Part shown: positions 7,642-15,988 of the stretch, one piece after another
Layout of the letters: the number at the start of each line of letters is the position of its first letter
Position numbering within the stretch: position 1 is the stretch's first letter
Assembly (NCBI GenBank): GCA_003537645.1
Contig: DPRM01000062.1
Span: 1-21,752 of the forward strand
Direction of reading: 5' to 3'
From: Prolixibacteraceae bacterium
GTDB lineage: Bacteria; Bacteroidota; Bacteroidia; Bacteroidales; Prolixibacteraceae
Length of the DNA stretch: 21,752 bases
The notes under the pieces: generated by a model
The model's database searches: none
The model's input: the letters and a program-made list of their open reading frames with translations, nothing else
Told to the model about the DNA's origin: nothing
Position numbers and translations under genes: made by a program

Positions 7642-9798
7642 ATGAAAGTCTATAAAACAGATGAGGTTCGCAACATTACACTAATTGGTAATGCTGGCAG
7701 TGGGAAAACCACCCTTGCTGAAGCTATGCTTTTCGAGGGTGGAGTAATTAACCGCAGAGGTGACGTTGGAAGTAAAAATACTGTATCCGACTACCATCTG
7801 ATTGAGCAGGAATACGGCAACTCCGTATTTTCATCGCTCATGTACACTGAAATCAACGGAAAAAAAATCAACATTCTGGATACTCCTGGAATGGACGATT
7901 TTTGCGGTGGCGTAGTTTCTTCTCTTCAGGTTGCAGCGCTTGGACTGATGGTTGTTGACGCTTCGACCGGAATTGGTGCCGGAACTGAAGCAGCATTCCG
8001 ACATGCTGAGGCGGCCAATGCCAAAATGGTTTTTGTATTGAACCATCTGGATAATGAAAATGCCAACTATGATCAGGACATTGAAAATCTAAAAAACAAA
8101 TTTGGAAATAAGGTAACTATTGTACAATATCCGGTTGAAACGGGTATTGGTTTTAATTCCATTATCGACGTACTGAAAATGAAAATGTATAAGTACGGTC
8201 CGGATGGTGGCAAACCTGAAGTTCTGGATATTCCGGCTTCAGAAAAAGAACGTGCAGATGAATTGCACAACGAACTGGCTGAAATGGCCGCAGAAAACGA
8301 AGAATCGTTAATGGAACTGTATTTCGAACAGGGTTCATTATCGGAAGACGACATGCGCCGAGGGATGAGAATTGGAATGACTAAACGCGATTTATTTCCT
8401 GTTTTCTGCGTTTCGGCTAAAAAAAATATGGGCGTTGGACGTTTGCTCGAATTTGTATGCAACATTGCACCAGCTCCTTACCAGGTACCAATGCGTGAAA
8501 TTATTCAGGGGAAACCGGTTGTGATGGACGAAAAAAATCCAACATCGCTATTCGTTTTTAAAACTGCCCTCGAACCACACGTAGGTGAAGTAACTTACTT
8601 CAAAGTAATGTCGGGAAAAGTAACCGAAGGAAAAGACCTGTATAACACATTCAACAACGGAAAAGAACGAATTTCACAGATTTTTGTAACTGCCGGAAAA
8701 ACCCGCTACCCTGTTACAGAACTGGTGGCTGGCGATATCGGTTGCGCTGTGAAACTAAAAGATACCAAATTCAACCAAACACTTTGCGACAAAGAACTTG
8801 ACCTGAAATTTGCCCCGATTGTATTTCCTGAACCAAAATTCAGGGTTGCCATTAAAGCAGTTTCGGAAACCGACGATGAAAAAGTTGGTGAAATTCTGCA
8901 TAAGGTAAAGGACGAAGATCCAACCTACATCGTAAATTACTCGAAGGAACTTAAACAGTTGATTGTCGAGGGACAGGGTGAATATCACCTGAATACGCTA
9001 AAATGGTATTTCGACCACATCCACAAAATTGACATCGAGTTTAAATCACCTAAAATTCCATTTCGCGAGACCATTACCAAATTTGCTCAGGCCGATTACC
9101 GCCACAAAAAACAATCGGGCGGATCGGGTCAGTTTGGCGAAGTTCACATGATTATTGAGCCTTTCGAAGAAGGAAGCGCTCCTAAGAACATGTTTGTTTA
9201 TGGCGGAAAGGAAATGAAAATTTCTGTACGCGATACACAGGAAACTCCACTTCCGTGGGGCGGGAAACTGGTTTTCCACAACTGTATTGTTGGTGGTTCA
9301 ATTGATGCCCGATTCCTTCCAGCAATTCTGAAAGGTATCATGGAAAAAATGGAAGAAGGACCGCTAACCGGATCGTATGCCCGCGATATCCGCGTTTACA
9401 TTTACGACGGTAAAATGCACCCGGTTGACTCAAACGAAATCTCGTTCCGTTTGGCCGGACGTAATGCATTCAGCACCGCATTTAAAAATGCAGGTCCTAA
9501 GATTCTTGAGCCAATCTACGATTTGGATGTTTGGGTTCAGTCTGAAAGAATGGGTGACGTAATGAGCGACCTGCAAGGCCGCCGTGCGTTAATCATGGGA
9601 ATGGGCAGCGAACGTGGCTACGAAAAAATCACAGCCCGTGTACCACTGAAAGAAATGAACAAATACTCAACTTCACTAAGTTCTTTAACTGGCGGTCGTG
9701 GCGTTTTCAATATGAAATTTGCGGCCTACGAAAAAGTTCCGCAGGAAGTTCAGGAAGAACTTTTGGCAACTTATGCAGCCGAAGAAAAAGACGAATAA
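7642..9798 (+). CDS. EF-G paralogue (EF-G2 type) with altered GTPase motifs
   Basis: The 718-residue protein is collinear with EF-G: G domain about 1-285, domain II about 290-390, III about 395-470, IV about 475-600 and V about 605-700. It diverges from the canonical fusA product at the GTPase sites. The P-loop is GNAGSGKTT (16-24). The switch I sequence RGITI is missing, replaced by EYGNSVFSS around residues 57-65. DTPGH is DTPGM (80-84), so the catalytic His is Met84. NKxD is NHLD (134-137). Domain IV is preserved (KKQSGGSGQFGE, HPVDSNEISF). Family knowledge: a Bacteroides EF-G2 paralogue has been reported to promote translation without detectable GTP hydrolysis and to matter under carbon limitation and in gut colonisation. 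The motif losses suggest the same here, by inference. It has its own promoter and ends at a strong terminator. Confidence 0.93.
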   Translation: MKVYKTDEVRNITLIGNAGSGKTTLAEAMLFEGGVINRRGDVGSKNTVSDYHLIEQEYGNSVFSSLMYTEINGKKINILDTPGMDDFCGGVVSSLQVAALGLMVVDASTGIGAGTEAAFRHAEAANAKMVFVLNHLDNENANYDQDIENLKNKFGNKVTIVQYPVETGIGFNSIIDVLKMKMYKYGPDGGKPEVLDIPASEKERADELHNELAEMAAENEESLMELYFEQGSLSEDDMRRGMRIGMTKRDLFPVFCVSAKKNMGVGRLLEFVCNIAPAPYQVPMREIIQGKPVVMDEKNPTSLFVFKTALEPHVGEVTYFKVMSGKVTEGKDLYNTFNNGKERISQIFVTAGKTRYPVTELVAGDIGCAVKLKDTKFNQTLCDKELDLKFAPIVFPEPKFRVAIKAVSETDDEKVGEILHKVKDEDPTYIVNYSKELKQLIVEGQGEYHLNTLKWYFDHIHKIDIEFKSPKIPFRETITKFAQADYRHKKQSGGSGQFGEVHMIIEPFEEGSAPKNMFVYGGKEMKISVRDTQETPLPWGGKLVFHNCIVGGSIDARFLPAILKGIMEKMEEGPLTGSYARDIRVYIYDGKMHPVDSNEISFRLAGRNAFSTAFKNAGPKILEPIYDLDVWVQSERMGDVMSDLQGRRALIMGMGSERGYEKITARVPLKEMNKYSTSLSSLTGGRGVFNMKFAAYEKVPQEVQEELLATYAAEEKDE

Positions 9799-9838
9799 GT
9801 ACCAATTCTATCCTTTTTTATATTTTACTAAAAACGAA

Positions 9839-9865
9839 AAAACCCGGGTTAGCCGCCCGGGTTTC
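9839..9865. terminator. Bidirectional intrinsic terminator between convergent genes
   Basis: A GC-rich stem with arms AACCCGGG (9841-9848) and CCCGGGTT (9856-9863) and a 7-nt loop is flanked by an A-run on the left and a T-rich tract on the right. It lies between the EF-G paralogue stop (9798) and the T9SS cargo stop (9888) and can serve both strands. Confidence 0.85.
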
Positions 9866-9887
9866 TTATTCTATATTTTCAAACATT

Positions 9888-11216
9888 CTATTTATCCCTG
9901 AACAGGTGGAAAAAGCCACTCGCCCGCTGTCGCTTATCATCGCGGCCGGTTCCTTCAACCACATAATAATAAACGCCCGGAGTAGCTATTTTGCCGCCAA
10001 CTTTTCCATCCCAAACCGCCTGCGGAACCGACTCAACAGTTGGGCCAAATCCCTGCACATTGTTGCTTTCCCAAACGTGCAACAATTTTCCCCAACGGTT
10101 AAATATTGAAAACTTAACCGTCTTCATCGAGAAAAACCTGACAACAAATCGATCATTATTCCCATCATTATTGGGCGTAAAAACATTGGGAGCCTCAATA
10201 AACGAAGTATCAATTTCGATATTTTTATCGATATAAACGGTATCGAAACAAAATGTATTAAATTCTGTGGATCTTTTTTGTGAAACCAGCTTTACCTTAT
10301 ACGAACCAGGTCTTTCGAAAACAATAATTGGGCTATCGCTATAATTTTTACTCATGATACTGTCGATCACTTTGCCCGGATTTGCAGCTGCTTCCTTGAC
10401 AATTTCATCACGATCGCGATATATAAACCATTCAAACTTTCCGGGGTCACCATTTTCCGAAGTATTGGTAAATGTTACCGTTAAAGGAGCTTCAATCTTG
10501 CTCGAATGACTTTTCGGATCCTCCAGTTTATAATCGAAAGAAGCTTTTGTAACTATTGAAATATACCTGACAACAGTATCAAAATCACAATCGAATTTAT
10601 CACTAAGTTCGAGCCTGTAATTCGTATCCTCGGTTGGAGGATCAAATACGGTTGCATTAATAAAACTACTTACAGCGACATTGCCTTTCATCCATTTCGC
10701 CTGAATATCCTTATTCATAACTTTAGGCTGACCGTTGGATAAATCGACATAATTAAGTACCATCGGCGAAGTAACATTACCTTTTAATTTAAACAAATCA
10801 CAATCCGAATCGGTAATTTCGGCTGTTGCCTGCAAATAGTTATTAAAAACCCATGCTGTATAAGTGGTTTTTACTCCTGAAGCTGAGGTAATATCAACAC
10901 GATAACATCCATCTTGCAAATCGGCAATTGTTGAAGTACTGTTTCCTGATTCGCTCCTGAAAAAATCAAAATTTCCTGAATTGTATTTCTGCCACTCGAA
11001 AGTTGCAGTTTCTCCATTTAATGAAGTTGCTGTTAACGATGCGTTTGTTTCTCCTTTCATTCCGCAGAAAACATGAATTTCATCCTGCGGACCGGCTGAA
11101 TATTCCGTCGGAACAACTTTCCGGGCAAAAGAAGTAATCTGCGCAAAACCCCGAAAGGGAACCACCACAAAAACGAACAAAACAATGAATACAGCAACTG
11201 ATTTTTGAATCTTCAT
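9888..11216 (-). CDS. Secreted protein with PKD-like domain and T9SS type B sorting domain
   Basis: The 442-residue protein has an N-terminal signal peptide (MKIQK, then a hydrophobic stretch 7-20, likely cleavage after FRGFA at 25). The middle has several beta-rich segments, including a PKD-like fold around 235-330 (TVTFTNTSENGDPGKFEW). The C-terminus from about 342 is the gliding-motility-associated/T9SS type B sorting domain: FTPNNDGNND (346-355), FNRWGK (372-377), WDGK (402-405), GVYYYVV. Proteins with this tail pass the inner membrane by Sec and are then exported by the type IX system, found essentially only in Bacteroidota. The binding partner or activity is not evident, and no catalytic motif was seen. 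It stands alone, convergent with the EF-G paralogue and divergent from the helicase gene. Confidence 0.9.
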   Translation of the reverse strand: MKIQKSVAVFIVLFVFVVVPFRGFAQITSFARKVVPTEYSAGPQDEIHVFCGMKGETNASLTATSLNGETATFEWQKYNSGNFDFFRSESGNSTSTIADLQDGCYRVDITSASGVKTTYTAWVFNNYLQATAEITDSDCDLFKLKGNVTSPMVLNYVDLSNGQPKVMNKDIQAKWMKGNVAVSSFINATVFDPPTEDTNYRLELSDKFDCDFDTVVRYISIVTKASFDYKLEDPKSHSSKIEAPLTVTFTNTSENGDPGKFEWFIYRDRDEIVKEAAANPGKVIDSIMSKNYSDSPIIVFERPGSYKVKLVSQKRSTEFNTFCFDTVYIDKNIEIDTSFIEAPNVFTPNNDGNNDRFVVRFFSMKTVKFSIFNRWGKLLHVWESNNVQGFGPTVESVPQAVWDGKVGGKIATPGVYYYVVEGTGRDDKRQRASGFFHLFRDK

Positions 11217-11354
11217 TCTTCCTTTTCTTTTAAGAGTTTACAATATTAACGCTAAAAATCGATTTATCTTTTGTGGCCTTTGAAATTTTCTGAAAGAGGA
11301 TTGTTGAAAACTACTTACTTTGCAGCCCCATAAAAAGGGAAAACAGTTTTACTT

Positions 11355-13697
11355 TTGAAGTTCAATTTAGATTACAGCAAAGTGCAGAATTATTTAGAAG
11401 GACTAAATGAGCCTCAAAGGCTTGCAGTTGAAAACATTAAAGGAGCATCACTCATTATCGCCGGGGCGGGATCCGGGAAAACCAGGGTCTTGACCTACCG
11501 CATTACCCATCTCCTGAAAAACGGAGTGAAACCGGGATCAATTCTGGCTCTCACGTTTACCAACAAGGCCGCAAAAGAAATGAAAAACCGTATTGCCGAA
11601 ATGGTAGGCCAAAATACAGCGCGGCATCTTTGGATGGGAACTTTCCACTCCATTTTTGCACGCATTCTCCGCACCGAATCTGAAACACTTGGCTATCCTT
11701 CAAACTTCACAATTTATGATTCTGCTGATTCGAAAAGCCTGATAAAAAGTATCATTAAAGATATGAACCTTGACGATAAGGTTTACAAATCGAATGTTGT
11801 TTCTGGTCGGATTTCGGCTGCAAAAAACAACCTTGTTTCCTCTGAAATGTACTCAACTCTACCCGAAACTATTGAATACGACCAAAGTATAAAAATGCCG
11901 CTCATCAGCGTAATTTATAAAGAATACAGTAAACGATGCTTTCTGGCCGGAGCAATGGACTTTGATGACCTGTTAATGAAAACCAATGTTCTCTTCAGAA
12001 ATCATCCTGAAATTCTGGCAAAATATCAGCGCATTTTCGATTATATTCTGGTTGACGAGTACCAGGATACGAACCACTCGCAATACATGATTATTAAAAA
12101 ACTTGCTGCGACTCACAATAATATTTGTGTGGTGGGCGACGATGCCCAAAGTATCTATTCCTTCCGCGGAGCACGAATCGAGAACATCCTGAATTTCCAG
12201 AAAGATTATCCCGAGCATAAAGTTTACAAACTCGAACAAAATTACCGCTCTACCCAAACCATTGTTGATGCAGCCAACAGCATCATTGCCAAAAACAAAC
12301 GGCAAATCAGGAAAAACGTATTTTCAGAAAAGGAAGTTGGCACACTGATTAAAGTAATGAGCGCCATTACCGATAACGAAGAAGGATATCTGGTTTCGAA
12401 CGAAATAATTGATACCCGGATGCGCGACCATTTCATGTATTCTGATTACGCAATTCTTTACCGCACCAATGCCCAGTCGCGTATTTTCGAGGAAGCACTC
12501 CGGAAAAGAAATATTCCTTACCGAATTTATGGAGGTCTTTCTTTCTATCAGCGCAAAGAAATCAAGGATTTGCTGAGCTATTTCAGAATGGTTATCAACC
12601 CGAAAGATAATGAAGCATTTAAACGCATCGTTAACTATCCGGCGCGTGGCATCGGCCAAACCAGCCTTACCAGGCTCGAACAATACGCTGCTCAAAACAA
12701 TATTTGTATATGGGAATTTGCTACCAACATTCCATTGCTGTTAAGCGAATTCAATAAAGGCACCGCAACCAAAATCAATGAGTTTACACAGCTCATCAAT
12801 GCTTTCAGGGAGAAAATCGAAACCCACAATGCCTTCGAACTGGCCAGCGAAATTGCCACTGGGTCAGAAATAATGAAAGACCTGTATAAGGATCAGACTC
12901 CGGAAGGTGTTAGCCGATTTGAAAATATTCAGGAACTGTTAAACGGTATTCAGGAATTTTCAATTTCAGCAAGAGAGGAAGGAACTCCCGGGAAACTGAA
13001 CAATTACATGGAAGATGTTGCCCTTTTGACCGATCAGGATACGGACAAAGAAGAAGACAACGACCGGGTAACCATGATGACCATACATTCGGCAAAAGGA
13101 CTGGAATTTAAGAACGTATTTATTGTCGGGGTCGAAGAAAATCTGTTTCCATCGAACCAGAACGGACAAAAAACGATGGAGGATTTCGAAGAAGAACGGC
13201 GCTTATTTTATGTCGCACTTACACGCGCCGAGCAACATGTCTACATTAGTTTTGCGCGTCAGCGTTACAAATGGGGCAAACTTGAATATTGCAACAAAAG
13301 CCGCTTCATCGACGAAATCGATCCTCAATACCTGAATATGCCGGTTGAGAAAGATCCAAATTTCTACAGCGACAGTTCCGATATGCCATTTACAGCGCCA
13401 AAACCACGCCCGCAAAATGTAAAAATCCCCGGGTTTAAATCGTCATCGGCTAGTCAGCCCGATATGTTCCAGAAACTAAGCAAACTGCGCGAAGCTAAAA
13501 AGGAAACCGATACTTTTGAATATAGTAATCCTGAAGAAATTCAGGCAGGAATGATTGTTGAACATCAACGATTTGGAAGGGGAAAAGTATTACAAATGGA
13601 AGGAAAAATGCCCGACATACAAGCAACGGTATTTTTTCAGAATGCTGGCAAAAAACAACTTCTATTAAAATTCGCTAAACTGCGGATAATTAATTAG
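11355..13697 (+). CDS. UvrD/PcrA-family superfamily 1 DNA helicase
   Basis: The protein is a 3'-5' DNA helicase used in repair and in clearing DNA-bound proteins. Its motifs are Q motif GLNEPQRLAV (about 16-25), motif I AGAGSGKT (36-43), motif II DEYQD (234-238), motif III VGDDAQSIYSFRGA (from 260), motif V TIHSAKGLEF (about 576-585) and motif VI EERRLFYVALTRA (613-625). The last 50 residues (AGMIVEHQRFGRGKVLQ) are the Tudor-like C-terminal domain typical of PcrA/UvrD. At 780 residues the length is normal. No ATG fits the N-terminus. The reported start is TTG at 11355, and a GTG at 11382 would give the family-like MQNYLEGLNEPQ and 771 residues. The first in-frame upstream stop is at 11331, so the start lies within 11355-11382. 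A weak -7-like TTACTTTG is at 11315-11322. Confidence 0.96.
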   Translation: MKFNLDYSKVQNYLEGLNEPQRLAVENIKGASLIIAGAGSGKTRVLTYRITHLLKNGVKPGSILALTFTNKAAKEMKNRIAEMVGQNTARHLWMGTFHSIFARILRTESETLGYPSNFTIYDSADSKSLIKSIIKDMNLDDKVYKSNVVSGRISAAKNNLVSSEMYSTLPETIEYDQSIKMPLISVIYKEYSKRCFLAGAMDFDDLLMKTNVLFRNHPEILAKYQRIFDYILVDEYQDTNHSQYMIIKKLAATHNNICVVGDDAQSIYSFRGARIENILNFQKDYPEHKVYKLEQNYRSTQTIVDAANSIIAKNKRQIRKNVFSEKEVGTLIKVMSAITDNEEGYLVSNEIIDTRMRDHFMYSDYAILYRTNAQSRIFEEALRKRNIPYRIYGGLSFYQRKEIKDLLSYFRMVINPKDNEAFKRIVNYPARGIGQTSLTRLEQYAAQNNICIWEFATNIPLLLSEFNKGTATKINEFTQLINAFREKIETHNAFELASEIATGSEIMKDLYKDQTPEGVSRFENIQELLNGIQEFSISAREEGTPGKLNNYMEDVALLTDQDTDKEEDNDRVTMMTIHSAKGLEFKNVFIVGVEENLFPSNQNGQKTMEDFEEERRLFYVALTRAEQHVYISFARQRYKWGKLEYCNKSRFIDEIDPQYLNMPVEKDPNFYSDSSDMPFTAPKPRPQNVKIPGFKSSSASQPDMFQKLSKLREAKKETDTFEYSNPEEIQAGMIVEHQRFGRGKVLQMEGKMPDIQATVFFQNAGKKQLLLKFAKLRIIN

Positions 13698-13715
13698 TTT
13701 TGCGGTGTCAAACCA

Positions 13716-13766
13716 AAATCAATCAGTTTTTGCTGCTTTTTTTTGCAGGCAAAACTATTTTGATTT
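13716..13766. repeat. Imperfect inverted repeat with T8 loop after the helicase gene
   Basis: The left arm (13716-13736) and right arm (13745-13766) pair over about 20 bp with a few mismatches; the matching parts are AAATCAA/TTGATTT and AGTTTT-GC-TGC against its complement. The loop is eight T residues (13737-13744). It begins 18 bp after the helicase stop. It may act as a 3' structure for the helicase mRNA, but it lacks a T-run after the stem, so it is not a standard terminator. It also overlaps the candidate promoter for the next gene. Confidence 0.6.
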
Positions 13767-13772
13767 AATTTG
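13742..13772 (+). promoter_or_regulatory. Candidate promoter of DUF4290-murA
   Basis: TTTG (13742-13745), a 19-nt spacer and TTAATTTG (13765-13772) match the Bacteroidota consensus with one mismatch in the -7 box (TT for TA). The predicted leader is about 80 nt. Confidence 0.4.
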
Positions 13773-13861
13773 CAACAAATTCATCTTCATCCTGATTATC
13801 TGTACTATTCACTCTTTTGAGATAACAGCCTGATTTATACGAAACTACTTTATTTATTTAC

Positions 13862-14500
13862 ATGGATTACAATTCTGATCGCAGTAAGTTGCCCTTACCT
13901 GAGTATGGTAGAAACTTACAAAACATGGTCAATCACATTATGACCATCGAAGACCGCAATGAGAGAAACAGGGCAGCAAGAACCATTATCGATATAATGG
14001 GCAGCATGTATCCCTACTTAAGAGATATCAACGATTTCAAGCACAAGCTATGGGATCATTTAGCTATAATGACTGAATTTAAATTAGACATCGATTATCC
14101 TTACGCACCGCCGGAACCGGAATTTTTCAACACTCCGCCACGGAAAATCCCGTACTCACTCAATACAATCAAATATCGCCACTACGGAAAAACGATCGAA
14201 TACCTGCTTGAAAAAGCGGCTGTTTACGAAGATGAAAATGAGCGTAAACTATTGATCAAACTAATTGCCAACCACATGAAAAAGAGCTACATCATGTGGA
14301 ACAAAGATTCGGTTACCGACGAAAAAATCCTGCTGGATATCGAAGAACTTTCGAAAGGAAAAATCAAATGTACCGACATTCAGCTTGCTGAAACGAAGGA
14401 TATTTTATTCCGCAGCAAGAAAAAACAAAATCCGGTGGCTGACAATATCCAGCGGCGAAGATTTCAGAAACCCGACGACCGCAACAAACAACAGCGTTAA
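13862..14500 (+). CDS. DUF4290 family protein
   Basis: The 212-residue soluble protein starts MDYNSDRSKLPLPEYGRNLQNMV. It has no signal peptide, membrane segment or known catalytic motif. It looks mostly helical, with a Pro-rich link around 78-98 (YAPPEPEFFNTPPRK), a conserved-looking YRHYGKTIEYLLEKA helix, and a basic, Gln/Arg-rich, probably disordered tail from about 185. I recognise it as DUF4290, a Bacteroidota family of unknown function usually found directly before murA, as here (49-bp gap, same strand). The pairing suggests a link to cell-wall synthesis or its control, but this is guilt by association only. Confidence 0.85.
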   Translation: MDYNSDRSKLPLPEYGRNLQNMVNHIMTIEDRNERNRAARTIIDIMGSMYPYLRDINDFKHKLWDHLAIMTEFKLDIDYPYAPPEPEFFNTPPRKIPYSLNTIKYRHYGKTIEYLLEKAAVYEDENERKLLIKLIANHMKKSYIMWNKDSVTDEKILLDIEELSKGKIKCTDIQLAETKDILFRSKKKQNPVADNIQRRRFQKPDDRNKQQR

Positions 14501-14549
14501 AAACTGATTTTCAGAAACTACTTATCTCATAATCCTGCTTTTATCCTGA

Positions 14550-15857
14550 ATGGCAATTTTTAAAATCGAAGGTGGGAAACAATTGCATGGCGATTTATTC
14601 CCGCAAGGAGCAAAAAACGAGGCACTTCAAGTAATCTGCGCAGTATTGCTGACTTCAGATAAAGTCAGTATTTCAAACATTCCTGAAATTCAGGATGTTA
14701 TTAAATTAATTGAAATTCTCGCCGAACTGGGCGTAAAAACCGAACGTGTAACCAAAGGAAATTACACTTTTCAGGCCGACCAGATAAAACTCGACTACCT
14801 AAAAACAGAGCAATTTGCCAGAAAAGCTGCAAGCCTTCGTGGTTCAATAATGATACTCGGCCCGCTTTTAACCCGCTTCGGAATTGGGTACATCCCACAA
14901 CCCGGTGGCGACAAAATTGGGAGGAGACGACTTGATACTCATTTCACCGGACTTCAAAAACTAGGAGCCACATTCACTTATAATCCCGATCTGCATTTTT
15001 ACAGTGTTGAAGCTACCAAACTCAAAGGTAGTTATATGCTGCTCGACGAAGCTTCGGTAACCGGAACCGCCAATATTGTAATGGCCGCCGCAATGGCCGA
15101 AGGAACCACCACCATTTACAACGCAGCTTGCGAACCTTACGTTCAGCAACTTTGCAAAATGCTGGTTGCAATGGGTGCCTCAATCGAAGGAATCGGATCA
15201 AATCTGCTCACCATAAAAGGAGTTACTTCATTAACCGGCTGCTCACACCAAATACTGCCCGACATGATTGAGGTGGGAAGTTTTATTGGACTTGCCGCAA
15301 TGACAAGTTCTGAAATTACCATCCGCAACGCCGGAATACAACATCTGGGGATTATTCCGGAGCAATTTAAGCGCATGGGAATAAAAGTTGAAGAACGAAA
15401 CGACGATCTATTTATACCCGCGCAGGGACATTACGAGATCGAAACATTTATTGATGGTTCGATTATGAACATTGCCGATGCTCCATGGCCCGGCTTGACT
15501 CCTGATTTGCTGAGTATTTTTCTGGTAATCGCCACTCAAGCCAAAGGGAGCGTGCTCATCCACCAAAAGATGTTCGAAAGCCGCTTGTTCTTTGTTGACA
15601 AACTCATTGATATGGGCGCACAAATCATTCTATGCGACCCGCACCGCGCCACAGTTATCGGGCTCGACCACAAATACCAGCTGAGGGCAACCAATATGAG
15701 TTCGCCAGATATTCGTGCCGGGGTTGCCCTGCTGATCGCCGCACTATCGGCGCAGGGAACCAGCAAAATATCGAATATTGAGCAAATCGACCGAGGATAT
15801 GAGACAATTGACGAAAGATTAAATGCAATCGGCGCCCGAATCACACGAGCTGAATAG
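14550..15857 (+). CDS. murA: UDP-N-acetylglucosamine 1-carboxyvinyltransferase (Asp-type MurA)
   Basis: MurA transfers enolpyruvate from PEP to UDP-GlcNAc, the first committed step of peptidoglycan synthesis, in the cytoplasm. The 435-residue length is normal. Lys22-Asn23 (GAKNEAL) match the family's active site. In the mobile loop the usual Cys115 is Asp121 here: PQPGGDKIGRRRLDTH. Other landmarks such as TSSEITIRNAG and the C-terminal DIRAG (substrate-binding Arg) are present. Family knowledge: an Asp at this position keeps activity but prevents covalent capture by fosfomycin, as in Mycobacterium and Chlamydia, so target-level fosfomycin insensitivity is likely. It lies 49 bp after the DUF4290 gene and is probably co-transcribed with it. 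The ATG at 14550 gives the standard short N-terminus. Confidence 0.97.
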   Translation: MAIFKIEGGKQLHGDLFPQGAKNEALQVICAVLLTSDKVSISNIPEIQDVIKLIEILAELGVKTERVTKGNYTFQADQIKLDYLKTEQFARKAASLRGSIMILGPLLTRFGIGYIPQPGGDKIGRRRLDTHFTGLQKLGATFTYNPDLHFYSVEATKLKGSYMLLDEASVTGTANIVMAAAMAEGTTTIYNAACEPYVQQLCKMLVAMGASIEGIGSNLLTIKGVTSLTGCSHQILPDMIEVGSFIGLAAMTSSEITIRNAGIQHLGIIPEQFKRMGIKVEERNDDLFIPAQGHYEIETFIDGSIMNIADAPWPGLTPDLLSIFLVIATQAKGSVLIHQKMFESRLFFVDKLIDMGAQIILCDPHRATVIGLDHKYQLRATNMSSPDIRAGVALLIAALSAQGTSKISNIEQIDRGYETIDERLNAIGARITRAE

Positions 15858-15945
15858 AATAAGATTAAACAAATTCCTGGTTCCCTGATTTTGTTAATGT
15901 TATCAAACAAAAAGAACAGATTTAACAATCGTGTTGTTGAATTGT

Positions 15946-15953
15946 TATTTTTG
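15946..15953 (+). promoter_or_regulatory. Candidate -7 element before the TlpA-like gene
   Basis: TATTTTTG fully matches TAnnTTTG and lies 35 bp before the ATG. No TTG is found at the right distance upstream, so the -33 box is poor. Confidence 0.35.
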
Positions 15954-15988
15954 TCATTCTATTCACGAATAATTTTAAAAATACAAAT

